Assembly: GCF_000236805.1 (NCBI RefSeq)
Contig: NZ_AGFX01000021.1
Span: forward strand, 62,001 to 126,000
Length of the DNA stretch: 64,000 bases
Reading direction: 5' to 3'
Origin: Paenibacillus peoriae KCTC 3763
GTDB lineage: Bacteria; Bacillota; Bacilli; Paenibacillales; Paenibacillaceae
Within the stretch, counting starts at the first letter, position 1. Every line of letters begins with the position of its first letter. Below are positions 8,381 to 17,178 of this stretch, piece by piece. Both the position numbers and the translations under genes were made by a program. The notes beneath the pieces are model-generated. The model had not been told where the DNA came from. It worked only from the letters and a program-made list of their open reading frames with translations, and ran no database searches.

Positions 8381-11110
8381 GTGAACGTGAAATCAACATG
8401 GTTGTTCCGAATGGTGATGATGACAGTTATCGCGGCTGTTGTGATCGGACCGATGAATATTGCAGGAGCGGCAGGAGGACGGACAGATCGGCCCTGGATG
8501 AACACATCACTCTCAGCAGAGAAACGGACGGCGTTACTGTTACAGGAAATGACACTGGAAGAGAAAATAGACTTGGTGACTGGCAAGGTCAACAATTATT
8601 ATGGATTTTACAATAATCCGCTTGAGCGTCTGGGTATCCCGGCGTTGACGATGGCAGACGGCCCTGCGGGTGTGCGTATCGCTAATCCGGATGTACAGGA
8701 CAAGCAATCGACTGCGCTGCCTGCTCCAATTGCGTTGGCTGCAACGTGGGATACCGGGGCTGCCAAACAGTACGGTGATTTGCTCGGAGACGAGGCTTAT
8801 AATACAACCCACAATGTTGTGCTTGGACCAGGGATGGATATTGCCCGAATCCCATGGGGATCGCGAAACTTTGAATCGATGGGTGAGGACCCATTGCTGC
8901 AATCGAAAATGGTGACCGCTTATGTCAAAGGCATACAGAGCCATCCTGTTTTGGCGACTGCGAAGCATTACCTGATGAATAATCAGGAAACAGAGCGCTT
9001 CACAACGAATGTCAAAATCAGTGACCGTGCGTTGCATGAGATCTACATACGTCCATTTCAGGAGGCCATCGCCAAGGCTGATTTGGGCGGGGCTATGTGC
9101 TCCTTTAATAAGGTCAACGGCGAGTCTGCATGTGAGAACAAAACACTTTTAACGGACTTCTTGAAGAAGGAGATGCAATTCAAAGGCTTCGTAATGAGTG
9201 ATTACGGTGCGAACCTGAGTACAGTGGAATCGGCCAACAGCGGCCTGGATCTGGAGACACCGGGGGCTCCTTATGGCAAATGGGGAGATCAGCTGCTGGC
9301 TGCTGTCAAAAGTGGCAAGGTAAGTGAAAAAACGATTGATGATAAGGCTGGGCGTATTCTCTTACAAATGTTCAGCAAAGGGTTGTTTGATCACCCGGTT
9401 CAAAATAATCAGATTGATGCTCGTGAACACGGTAAGACAGCTCGCCAATTGGCTGAGGAAAGTATGGTTCTGCTTCAGAATAAAAATAACGCATTACCGT
9501 TGTCCAAAGATAAACTTAAATCCATTGCTGTGATTGGCCCTGATGCAGATAACGGCACTGTGGCAGGCGGTGGCAGCTCGTTGGTGAATCCGACATATAC
9601 CGTGAGTCCTTTGGAGGGCATCCGCAATCGTGTCGGCAAAGGAGTTAGCGTCCAATACGCCCCAGGCACAGACCCGATTTCTGCGGGAGATATTATGCCA
9701 GGACCATCCGCTGTTCCGTCTTCACTGTTGACGACATCTGACGAGAAAGAGAATACCAGTGTTGGATACGCCACTTATGGGGATGGTGAACAGGGGCTGC
9801 GAGGCGAATACTGGGAAAATAACAAGATGGAAGGCAAGCCGGTTCTGGTACGTAATGATGGCCAGGTCAACATGAATCTTGGATTTTATAATTATCAGGG
9901 CCTTAATGCGAAGTCCCCTAAAATCCCGAATACGCCTACGACACTGAACAGCTTGATATCTGCGCGCTGGACAGGTGCAATTGCAGCACCCAAGGATGGT
10001 GACTATGCGTTGTCCTTAACCAGCCTGGGATCAAGCAAGCTGTATCTCGACGACAAGCTATTCGTGGATAATCAAGGCACAAAGCTGAGCACGACGAAGA
10101 AAGACATCTCGCTCAAAGCGGGTGAAAAGCACAAAATACGCATCGAATACCGTGCCGATTATCCGGTAAGCGGGCGTGATTCCGGCGGTATGGTTCGTCT
10201 GGGCTGGGAGCCTCCGGCAGATGCTTCGGACAAGCTGATTGACAATGCAGTGAAGCTGGCGAAAAAATCGGATGTCGCGATCATTGTCACACGTACGTAT
10301 GATAGTGAAGGCTACGTGGAGCGCTCCGATATGGAGCTGCCGAATAATCAGGATCGTCTGATCCGTGCGGTTGCCGCCGCGAACCCGAAAACGATTGTCG
10401 TACAAATGAGCGGCAGAGCCGTGCAAATGGATACCTGGCAGGACAAAGTCCCTGCCATTGTACAAGCGTGGTTTGCAGGGCAAGAGCAAGGCAATGCTAT
10501 AGCACGTATCCTGTTTGGGGATGTGAATCCTTCCGGCAAGCTGCCGGTAACCTTCCCGGTTAACGAGCAGTCTACCCCTGTATCCTCACCAGAGAAATTT
10601 CCGGGCGTGAACGGAATAGGTGACTATTCAGACGGTATTTTTGTAGGCTACCGTGGATATGAGAAATCAGGTATTCAACCCGCATTCTCCTTTGGACACG
10701 GCTTATCCTATACGACGTTCGGATACAATGATCTGAAGGTAAAACAGCACACGAGCGGAAAGAAATCCAATCGCACGAGTACCGTCGAGGTTTCGCTAAA
10801 ATTGAAAAACACCGGGAAGGCTGCCGGAGCAGAAGTTGTACAGGTGTACAGCGGCAAGCTTCCGACAACCGTAGAGACTCCATCCCGTCAACTGGCAGGC
10901 TGGTCTAAGGTCGAACTGAAGCCGGGCAAGGAGAAAAAGGTCCGCATTGAACTGGACCCGAAAGCTTTATCGTACTGGGATGAAAAATCCAAGGCGTGGG
11001 TTATGCCGTCCGGTGAAGTGCCGATTTATGTAGGCAGTTCCTCTCAGGATATTCGATTGACTGGAAGTGTTATGATTCCGGCAGCTTCCAAAGGAAAGGC
11101 AGCAAAGTAA
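8381..11110 (+). CDS. Secreted GH3 beta-glucosidase with inserted PA14 domain
   Basis: The product of 909 residues begins at GTG 8381 behind an AAGGAGGAATTAC site; the frame is open 150 bases further up, but that stretch lacks a site. Residues 1-32 are a signal peptide ending near GAAGG. The GH3 N-terminal barrel follows, with the KH motif in AKHYLMNN and the nucleophile Asp274 in FVMSDYGA. The second GH3 domain is interrupted by a PA14 carbohydrate-binding module (about 470-612, starting LRGEYW), and a fibronectin III-like domain closes the protein (about 785-900). Domain order and length fit bacterial exo-acting beta-glucosidases or beta-xylosidases. The linked GH30 gene suggests both work on the same beta-glucan, though each has its own terminator. 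Confidence 0.93.
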   Translation: MNVKSTWLFRMVMMTVIAAVVIGPMNIAGAAGGRTDRPWMNTSLSAEKRTALLLQEMTLEEKIDLVTGKVNNYYGFYNNPLERLGIPALTMADGPAGVRIANPDVQDKQSTALPAPIALAATWDTGAAKQYGDLLGDEAYNTTHNVVLGPGMDIARIPWGSRNFESMGEDPLLQSKMVTAYVKGIQSHPVLATAKHYLMNNQETERFTTNVKISDRALHEIYIRPFQEAIAKADLGGAMCSFNKVNGESACENKTLLTDFLKKEMQFKGFVMSDYGANLSTVESANSGLDLETPGAPYGKWGDQLLAAVKSGKVSEKTIDDKAGRILLQMFSKGLFDHPVQNNQIDAREHGKTARQLAEESMVLLQNKNNALPLSKDKLKSIAVIGPDADNGTVAGGGSSLVNPTYTVSPLEGIRNRVGKGVSVQYAPGTDPISAGDIMPGPSAVPSSLLTTSDEKENTSVGYATYGDGEQGLRGEYWENNKMEGKPVLVRNDGQVNMNLGFYNYQGLNAKSPKIPNTPTTLNSLISARWTGAIAAPKDGDYALSLTSLGSSKLYLDDKLFVDNQGTKLSTTKKDISLKAGEKHKIRIEYRADYPVSGRDSGGMVRLGWEPPADASDKLIDNAVKLAKKSDVAIIVTRTYDSEGYVERSDMELPNNQDRLIRAVAAANPKTIVVQMSGRAVQMDTWQDKVPAIVQAWFAGQEQGNAIARILFGDVNPSGKLPVTFPVNEQSTPVSSPEKFPGVNGIGDYSDGIFVGYRGYEKSGIQPAFSFGHGLSYTTFGYNDLKVKQHTSGKKSNRTSTVEVSLKLKNTGKAAGAEVVQVYSGKLPTTVETPSRQLAGWSKVELKPGKEKKVRIELDPKALSYWDEKSKAWVMPSGEVPIYVGSSSQDIRLTGSVMIPAASKGKAAK

Positions 11111-11160
11111 TCCCGTTACAAAAATAATCCCGTTATATTTGTTTTAAAGTGGTGATATTC

Positions 11161-11195
11161 AAGAGAGCGCGGGCGTTAGCACCGGCTCTCTTTTT
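11161..11195 (+). terminator. Rho-independent terminator after the GH3 gene
   Basis: AGAGAGC and GCTCTCT arms enclose a short loop and are followed by TTTTT. Confidence 0.8.
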
Positions 11196-11212
11196 GCCAT
11201 GGCTATGAAACG

Positions 11213-11266
11213 CCAATAGGTATGCAATGTCCAATAGATTTGCGATGTCCAATAGGTATGCAAAGA
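11213..11266. repeat. Three tandem copies of an 18-base unit
   Basis: The unit CCAATAGGTATGCAATGT occurs three times head to tail (11213, 11231, 11249). The middle copy differs at three positions (GATTTGCG core) and the last copy at its final bases. The array lies in the 144 bases between the GH3 terminator and the GH30 start, where a regulator would bind. The unit length is divisible by three, but no coding frame is supported here. Confidence 0.8.
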
Positions 11267-11339
11267 GAAACCCGAGTGAAAGCTGAAATGGAAGGAAGGA
11301 TGAGGATGAGCCAAGAGTATGGAGAGAGGAGGTCATTAG

Positions 11340-12866
11340 ATGAAGAAACTCCAAAAGCAACGACGCGCCAACCTCTGGCTGCTCGTAGCTGCAGCTGCCA
11401 TTTTGGTCTTTGCTGTTCTGGTCAGTATGGCTATACAGAAGGTTTTGAAGCCGGAAGCTGAGCATGATGTCAGCATGTGGTTAACAACACCGGACCCGGC
11501 GAATCGCCTAACGCAACAAGCCCCCATCCATTGGAAGAATGACAACAGTAAAGAAAATATTGAAAAAGCAGTGAACTCGGATACACTGACGGTTGAGGTA
11601 AAGCCAGATATTCGTTATCAAAAGATGGAGGGGTTTGGCGCAGCGGTGTCCGGTTCGTCTGCTTACTTGATGAACCATGGCATGTCTGCGAATCAGCGTG
11701 ATCAACTGTTAAATGATTTGTTTACCGCTAGCGGCATTCAACTGAGCTATATACGGCATACGATTGGGGCATCGGATTATTCGGTGGATGAGCAGGGACA
11801 GCCTGCCAGCTATACCTATGACGATGTGGCCACAGGCAAGGACTATGAGCTGAACCATTTCTCCATTGCCAAGGATCGGGACGTGATTGATGTGCTGAAG
11901 CAAATCCTGAGAAGAGACGAGAATTTACGGATTATGGGAACGCCATGGACTGCCCCGCCCTGGATGAAATACGGGGAGCAGATATATAACGGCTGGTATT
12001 TGGACTATACCGATCCGCGTGTCTACTCGGCGTATGCCGACTATTTTGTTCGTTATATACAGGCTTATGCGAACGAGAGCGTTCCGATCCAGGCGATTTC
12101 CATTCAAAATGAACCAGAATTTACGACGTCAAAGTATCCCAGCATGAGTATGGGAGCAGCCGAGCAGGCGAAATTTATCAAGCAATATTTGGGTCCTGCC
12201 TTAAGTCGAAACCATTTGTCCACCCAAATTATTGCCTTTGACCATAACTGGGATATAGGGAGCGATTATGCCAAAACTGTGCTCGGGGATGAGCAGGCCC
12301 GAAGCTATACGCACGGCACGGCCTTTCATTGCTACAAAGGGGAGCCGACAGCGATGACAGACGTGCACAATGCTTTTCCGGATAAGCCTGTTTACATGAC
12401 AGAATGCAGCGGGGGAGCATGGAGTCCGGGGTTTGGGGATGATTTGAGCTGGGATATGTCGAAGCTGATCATTGGTGCACCCCGAAACTGGTCACAAAAC
12501 GTGCTTTTCTGGAATATTGCACTTGACCCGTCCGGCGGCCCAACCAATGGCGGCTGTACCAACTGTAGAGGTGTAGTTACCATCGACCCGTTAAGCGGTG
12601 CCGTTACGAAAAATGTGGAATACTATGCGCTTGGTCATGCCAGCAAGTTCGTCCGTCCGGGTGCGGTACGGATTGGTTCTACGCATTATAGCGGAAGTAT
12701 CGAAACGGTCGCTTATCGCAATCCCGATGGCACGCTTGTTCTGATTGCTGCCAATACGGGAGCGAGCGAAAAGACATTTAAGGTTCAGCAGGGAAGCAAA
12801 GTTTTCACTTCTACACTTCCATCCAAGTCAGCAGCTACCTTCCAATGGAATCCTGCGGCTTCATGA
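11340..12866 (+). CDS. GH30-family glycosidase (beta-1,6-glucanase/glucosylceramidase type)
   Basis: This protein has 508 residues. Residues 15-35 form a single hydrophobic segment after a basic N-terminus, so the enzyme is either secreted or held as a type II membrane protein. The catalytic domain shows EGFGAAVSGSSAYL, the acid/base Glu258 in IQNEPEF and the nucleophile Glu355 in MTECSGG, both standard for GH30. A short beta-sandwich closes the protein. Family members cleave beta-1,6-glucan, glucosylceramide or xylan depending on subfamily; the sequence alone does not settle this. Pairing with the upstream GH3 beta-glucosidase suggests glucan. A GAGAGGAGG site precedes the ATG. Confidence 0.9.
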   Translation: MKKLQKQRRANLWLLVAAAAILVFAVLVSMAIQKVLKPEAEHDVSMWLTTPDPANRLTQQAPIHWKNDNSKENIEKAVNSDTLTVEVKPDIRYQKMEGFGAAVSGSSAYLMNHGMSANQRDQLLNDLFTASGIQLSYIRHTIGASDYSVDEQGQPASYTYDDVATGKDYELNHFSIAKDRDVIDVLKQILRRDENLRIMGTPWTAPPWMKYGEQIYNGWYLDYTDPRVYSAYADYFVRYIQAYANESVPIQAISIQNEPEFTTSKYPSMSMGAAEQAKFIKQYLGPALSRNHLSTQIIAFDHNWDIGSDYAKTVLGDEQARSYTHGTAFHCYKGEPTAMTDVHNAFPDKPVYMTECSGGAWSPGFGDDLSWDMSKLIIGAPRNWSQNVLFWNIALDPSGGPTNGGCTNCRGVVTIDPLSGAVTKNVEYYALGHASKFVRPGAVRIGSTHYSGSIETVAYRNPDGTLVLIAANTGASEKTFKVQQGSKVFTSTLPSKSAATFQWNPAAS

Positions 12867-12899
12867 TACGGTTTGACAACAATGTTTATAAAAGATTTT

Positions 12900-12936
12900 A
12901 GAGCATTTGGTCCATTAGGCTGAGTGCTCTTTTTCT
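12900..12936 (+). terminator. Rho-independent terminator after the GH30 gene
   Basis: AGAGCA/TGCTCT arms are followed by TTTTTCTC. The rest of the 270-base gap to 13137 carries only AT-rich sequence. Confidence 0.75.
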
Positions 12937-13136
12937 CATAGGTTACAGTACCGTTCTGCCTACTCCGTCTTCCATGAGGGTTCATGTATAGCAGTGAGTG
13001 CAGTCACATGGATATATAGAAAAACATGGCTATAATATAGATATAGTTTAAATTCTTTCTTTTTGGAGCTGGCAGCTTCAAATATCTTATAACTAGAGGA
13101 TTTTGCAAAATCCTGACTAAGGAGAGGGAGAGTCTC

Positions 13137-13466
13137 ATGAGCATACATTTAGAGCTGGACCCATTGTCAGTGGAAAGGCTGGATAGCGCCCTTTCAGGCA
13201 GACCGGGAATGTTTAAGCTGTTTTATGATACAGAGGGCTGCGGCTGCAACGGCGTCATTGTCATCCAGGTGATCACTACGGCGAATGCAACTGATAGGGA
13301 AGTTCAGTCCGAGCCCTATTCTTTTTGGGTAGACCGACAGCAGGAGCAGCAGTTTGACAGCAGCATGCGGCTTGAGGCAGAGCCCAACTATCCGTCATTC
13401 AAGCTCATTAGTGATGCAGGCATACTTAGTACCAACATTAGAATTCAAGATGTGCGCGTAAAATAA
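13137..13466 (+). CDS. YqkB-like protein of the iron-sulfur biosynthesis (HesB/IscA) fold
   Basis: This 109-residue protein contains the YDTEGCGCNG segment near residues 30-40, characteristic of the YqkB/YneR branch of the Fe-S biosynthesis domain family. Unlike true A-type scaffold proteins it lacks the C-terminal CGCG pair, so a role as an Fe-S carrier is uncertain. The start follows AGGAGAGGGAG. The next gene begins 36 bases later and may be co-transcribed. Confidence 0.82.
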   Translation: MSIHLELDPLSVERLDSALSGRPGMFKLFYDTEGCGCNGVIVIQVITTANATDREVQSEPYSFWVDRQQEQQFDSSMRLEAEPNYPSFKLISDAGILSTNIRIQDVRVK

Positions 13467-13502
13467 ATACAACATGCATTGACAGAAATAGGTGGGGAAA
13501 TT

Positions 13503-13967
13503 ATGAATAAAACAAATTCTGTACAAGAATTTACATTTGAGGATATGAAAAAAATCTCAAGAGCTAAAATGGGAAAATCGCTCCCTATCGAGCTCTACAG
13601 AGCCATTCGTTTAATCGGGATGTATCAAGGACTTCCTATGAAAGGGAAGGGAACTACGGTTACTGTAGGTAGAAAAATTGGTGAGAGCTTGCCTATTCAT
13701 TCATTAGAAGAACTGTTGGATTTATTCCGTGAATTAAAAATAGGAGATCCTCAGGTCGTTCTTGAGGAGGAACATAAAATTCATGTAGCTGTTAAAGACT
13801 GCTTTTGTGAGGGATTGCCCGAGATCGAAGGCAGTATGGTATGCGATTTGGAAGGAGCGATTATGGAGGGGGCCTTAAACAAAATCAAAGACAAGAGAGT
13901 TTATGTCAGAGAAATAAAATGTAATGTAAACGGAGACGAACATTGCGAATATGAAATTCGTTTTTAG
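13503..13967 (+). CDS. V4R-domain-like (4-vinyl reductase) small-molecule binding protein
   Basis: In this protein of 154 residues the C-terminal half resembles the V4R fold: a central DCFCEGLP segment, a hydrophobic helix with GAIMEGAL, and the closing KCNVNGDEHCEYEIRF, matching the Cys/Asp/Cys pattern seen at the end of V4R domains. V4R proteins are thought to bind small hydrophobic ligands or metal through these cysteines. The ATG at 13503 follows GGTGGGG; the frame stays open to a TTG at 13479 without a site. It may share a transcript with the YqkB-like gene. The specific function is unknown. Confidence 0.65.
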   Translation: MNKTNSVQEFTFEDMKKISRAKMGKSLPIELYRAIRLIGMYQGLPMKGKGTTVTVGRKIGESLPIHSLEELLDLFRELKIGDPQVVLEEEHKIHVAVKDCFCEGLPEIEGSMVCDLEGAIMEGALNKIKDKRVYVREIKCNVNGDEHCEYEIRF

Positions 13968-13971
13968 TGAA

Positions 13972-14018
13972 AAAGACGAATCTCTTCCAGCCTAAATGGA
14001 ATGAGGTTTGTCTTTTTT
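13972..14018 (+). terminator. Rho-independent terminator after the V4R-like gene
   Basis: A long hairpin built from AAAGAC, TTCCA/TGGAA and GTCTTT arms ends in six Ts. Confidence 0.85.
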
Positions 14019-14083
14019 GTGTAGTCAGTTCCTTTGAAATGGTACAATAACGGTTATGATCATTCGAGAAGGACGTTGAGATA

Positions 14084-14641
14084 ATGAAAAATTTGCTTGT
14101 TTCGGGCTACCGTGCCCATGAATTAAATATTTTCAGCCAAAAGCACGAAGGCATTCCATATATTAAAAAGGCGATTGCGGGCAGGCTCATTTCCCTCATT
14201 GAAGAAGGACTGGAATGGGTAATTACCCCCGGCCAATATGGGGTGGACCTGTGGGCCTGTGAGGTAGTCATTGCACTCAAACAGCAATATCCCCACCTGA
14301 AATGCTCTATTATGATGGCTTATCAAAATATGGAGGAAAAATGGAAGGAGGACAAAAAGGAGTATTTTCAGCAAATTTGTAATGCAGTTGACTATGTGGG
14401 CGTCGTCAGCCGCCAGCCTTATCAGGGAATATGGCAGCTCAAGGCACGGGATGAACTGCTTTTCCGCAAAACAGACGGTTTGTTGCTGGTCTACGACGAG
14501 GATGCGGGAGAGGGCAGTCCGCGTTTTATGAAGGAGCTTGCATTAAAGAAGCAACAGGCAGAAGGCTATCAATATATGAGCATCAGCTCGGAGGATATCC
14601 AAAGCATAGCGGATGAAGAACGATTATTCCTGGACCTCTGA
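14084..14641 (+). CDS. ypsA: YpsA-family (DUF1273, SLOG-like) protein
   Basis: This protein has 185 residues and the typical length of the family. It opens with LLVSGYRAHELNIF, has the WVITPGQYGVDLWA loop of the Rossmann-like SLOG fold, and ends with a DGLLLVYDEDAGEGSPRF segment that fits a nucleotide-binding pocket. In Bacillus subtilis YpsA is linked to cell division and resistance to oxidative stress; its ligand is unsettled. It is monocistronic here, with terminators on both sides. Confidence 0.92.
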   Translation: MKNLLVSGYRAHELNIFSQKHEGIPYIKKAIAGRLISLIEEGLEWVITPGQYGVDLWACEVVIALKQQYPHLKCSIMMAYQNMEEKWKEDKKEYFQQICNAVDYVGVVSRQPYQGIWQLKARDELLFRKTDGLLLVYDEDAGEGSPRFMKELALKKQQAEGYQYMSISSEDIQSIADEERLFLDL

Positions 14642-14671
14642 TTTTTAAAGCATCAGCACGGATTTTTGAAC

Positions 14672-14698
14672 AAAGAGGCTAAGTTTGCCTCTTTTTTT
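14672..14698 (+). terminator. Rho-independent terminator after ypsA
   Basis: AAAGAGGC/GCCTCTTT arms around a seven-base loop run into seven Ts. Confidence 0.85.
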
Positions 14699-14700
14699 CG

Positions 14701-14714
14701 TGTAAGCGCTATCA
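14701..14714. promoter_or_regulatory. Perfect CcpA cre site before the rhamnogalacturonan lyase gene
   Basis: TGTAAGCGCTATCA fits every position of the cre consensus TGWAANCGNTNWCA. It lies 82 bases before the start of the PL11 gene, between the ypsA terminator and the ribosome binding site, where binding of CcpA would block transcription. Catabolite repression of pectin breakdown is the expected outcome. Confidence 0.85.
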
Positions 14715-14795
14715 TAAAATTTAAACAACAATAACTTATCAGTCACATAAAATGTATTTATTGAAAAAACAAACCATAAAAGGAGCCAAGGATTT

Positions 14796-16661
14796 ATGAA
14801 CAAAGGATTTCGGTATACCGCGTTGCTCTGTCTCGGTGCAATGCTATGTGGAATGGTCACTCCGATGGATAGTCATGTCTCTGCTGCCTCCACGAGGCAA
14901 ATGGAAAAGCTGAACCGGGGAGCGGTTGCGGTCAAGGTGCCAGAGGGTGTACTTGTGAGCTGGCGTTTGTTGGGTACGGAAGCGGACTCGGTCAGCTTCA
15001 ATCTGTACAGAGGGACAAGTAAGGTGAATACTACGCCGATTACCTCAAGAACCAACTTTTTGGATAAGGCAGGTACGACCTCATCCTCGTACACGGTTCG
15101 TGCCGTGGTAAATGGAACAGAACAGGCCGCTTCACCTGCGGTAAAGGTATGGAGCAACAATTATCTGGACGTTCCCATCCAGCAGCCTGCGGGTGGTAAA
15201 ACCCCGGATAATGTCAGCTACACGTATAATGCCAATGATGCCAGTGTAGGGGATCTGGATGGGGATGGCGAGTATGAGCTTGTATTAAAATGGGACCCTT
15301 CCAATTCCAAGGATAATTCGCAATCCGGCTATACGGGAAATGTATTTTTGGACGGCTACGAGCTGGATGGAACACGCAAATGGCGAATCGATCTGGGACG
15401 GAACATCCGCGCTGGAGCGCACTACACGCAATTTCTCGTCTATGATTTTGATGGTGATGGCAAAGCGGAAATTGTATGCAAAACAGCAGATGGCACGGTG
15501 GATGGGACAGGTGTAAAGATTGGCAATGCTTCTGCTGACCATCGCAACTCCAACGGGTATATTTTGAACGGCCCCGAGTTTTTGACCGTGTTTGCTGGCA
15601 ATACAGGCAAGGCCCTCAGCACCATTGATTATGTGCCGTCACGCGGGTCGGTGTCGAGTTGGGGAGATAATTATGGCAACCGAGTGGATCGTTTTCTGGC
15701 CGGGGTTGCTTATCTGGATGGGGTGCGGCCCAGCATTGTGATGGCACGGGGCTATTACACCCGGACGGTTCTGGTCGCATATGACTGGCGTAACGGAAAT
15801 CTGAGTCGTCGCTGGACCTTTGACAGCAACAGCTCCACCAATCCGGGGACAGCTGGGCAGGGGAACCATAGCCTGAGTGTGGCGGATGTGGACGGAGATG
15901 ATAAGGACGAGATCGTGTACGGCTCGCTGGTGGTGGACGATAACGGGGCGAAGCTGGTTAACACGAAGATGGGACACGGCGATGCACTTCATGTCGGGGA
16001 TTTGGACCCGGACCGTTCAGGATATGAAGTGTTCAAGGTAAATGAGGACAAGAACGCCTCCTACGGCGCTGCCATGTACGATCCGCGCAACGGAAACATT
16101 TTATGGGGCGTAAAAACAGGCAAGGATACCGGACGAGGCATGTCAGCAGACATTGATCCACGTACGAAGGGGAATGAGCAATGGGCACCAGGGATCGGTG
16201 TCCGTTCGGCTAAAGGAGAGCTGATTACAGATAAGCTGCCGTCCTCCACTAACTTTGGAATTTGGTGGGATGGCGACCTGCTGCGCGAATTGCTAGATCA
16301 TACCTCCTCGAGCGCCGGTAAAATCGACAAATGGAACTATACCAACTCGACCAGCTCCAATTTGCTTACAGCGACAGGAACCAGCTCTAATAACGGAACG
16401 AAAGCCACACCGTCCTTGCAGGCTGATCTGTTCGGTGACTGGCGCGAGGAAGCCATTTGGCGCAAAAGTGACAATTCGGCGCTGCGAATCTACACGACAC
16501 CTTACGAATCGGAACACCGATTCTATACACTTATGCACGATCCAGTGTACCGCTTGAGCGTGGCCTGGCAGAACGTAGCGTATAATCAGCCGCCACACAC
16601 CAGTTTTTATCTGGGGGAAGGAATGTCTAAGCCCCGGCAGCCGAGTATATACACTCCTTGA
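14796..16661 (+). CDS. Secreted rhamnogalacturonan lyase, polysaccharide lyase family 11 (YesW-like)
   Basis: The protein of 621 residues has a signal peptide (about 1-31, ending in VSAAS). The mature enzyme opens with a fibronectin-like segment containing VSWRLLGTEADSVSFNLYRG. It then forms the eight-bladed beta-propeller of PL11, with repeated calcium-type loops DLDGDGEYE, DFDGDGKAE and DVDGDDKDE, and a conserved end with QADLFGDWREE, YTTPYESEHRFYTLMHD and a proline-rich close. Family members cleave the rhamnose-galacturonate backbone of pectin by beta-elimination outside the cell. A strong AAAGGAGCC site precedes the ATG and a perfect cre site lies upstream. No pectin transporter is adjacent. 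The length is normal for the YesW/YesX group. Confidence 0.95.
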   Translation: MNKGFRYTALLCLGAMLCGMVTPMDSHVSAASTRQMEKLNRGAVAVKVPEGVLVSWRLLGTEADSVSFNLYRGTSKVNTTPITSRTNFLDKAGTTSSSYTVRAVVNGTEQAASPAVKVWSNNYLDVPIQQPAGGKTPDNVSYTYNANDASVGDLDGDGEYELVLKWDPSNSKDNSQSGYTGNVFLDGYELDGTRKWRIDLGRNIRAGAHYTQFLVYDFDGDGKAEIVCKTADGTVDGTGVKIGNASADHRNSNGYILNGPEFLTVFAGNTGKALSTIDYVPSRGSVSSWGDNYGNRVDRFLAGVAYLDGVRPSIVMARGYYTRTVLVAYDWRNGNLSRRWTFDSNSSTNPGTAGQGNHSLSVADVDGDDKDEIVYGSLVVDDNGAKLVNTKMGHGDALHVGDLDPDRSGYEVFKVNEDKNASYGAAMYDPRNGNILWGVKTGKDTGRGMSADIDPRTKGNEQWAPGIGVRSAKGELITDKLPSSTNFGIWWDGDLLRELLDHTSSSAGKIDKWNYTNSTSSNLLTATGTSSNNGTKATPSLQADLFGDWREEAIWRKSDNSALRIYTTPYESEHRFYTLMHDPVYRLSVAWQNVAYNQPPHTSFYLGEGMSKPRQPSIYTP

Positions 16662-16697
16662 TTACAGATCGAAATGAAATGCGAATGAACCAAAAAA

Positions 16698-16732
16698 CGA
16701 AAGAGCTTCGGGGTATCGGAGCTCTTTTCGTT
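16698..16732 (+). terminator. Rho-independent terminator after the PL11 gene
   Basis: GAAAGAGCT/AGCTCTTTTC arms form a hairpin that is near symmetric and could work in both directions. Confidence 0.75.
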
Positions 16733-16834
16733 ATGCTTTTCCATACCAGGCAAAAGAGAAAGTATGATTTTCTTAAAAATGGGAACATTAGTTCTTATCA
16801 ATAGAACATACGCATGAAAAAGGAGGCGGGATAT

Positions 16835-17068
16835 GTGACTTTTCTAACGACCGAAGGCATGATTGAGCTTGTAACCAATGTCGGATTCCCTGCTGCGTTA
16901 AGTTTGATTCTGTTAAAATATATTCTTGTCACTCTCAGCCGCAGATTAGAGCAGCTTGACCGATCTGTTAAGCAACTGTCACAATCCCTGGAAGAGATGG
17001 AGGCAAAGCAAGCCAAGCAGCCAGAAGAGCCATGCAGGGCAAATATGGACAAACTTCGTGCCGAGTGA
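16835..17068 (+). CDS. YvrJ/BhlA-like small membrane protein
   Basis: The product of 77 residues has one N-terminal membrane segment (VGFPAALSLILLKYILV, about residues 13-30) followed by a charged heptad-rich coiled coil (RRLEQLDRSVKQLSQSLEEM). This layout matches YvrJ-family and holin-like BhlA proteins. The GTG at 16835 is preferred because AAGGAGGCGGG lies just before it; an in-frame ATG at 16814 would place that site inside the gene. No lytic enzyme is adjacent apart from the autolysin inhibitor downstream, so a holin role is not supported. Confidence 0.65.
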   Translation: MTFLTTEGMIELVTNVGFPAALSLILLKYILVTLSRRLEQLDRSVKQLSQSLEEMEAKQAKQPEEPCRANMDKLRAE

Positions 17069-17178
17069 GCAAATAAAGGAAAATAGAAACAATTTAGCAA
17101 CCCAATCACGACGCGGGATTCTTATAATAGAAATGTGTGCAGTTTATACAGGCATATTTTTATGGGGGGTATATTAAG

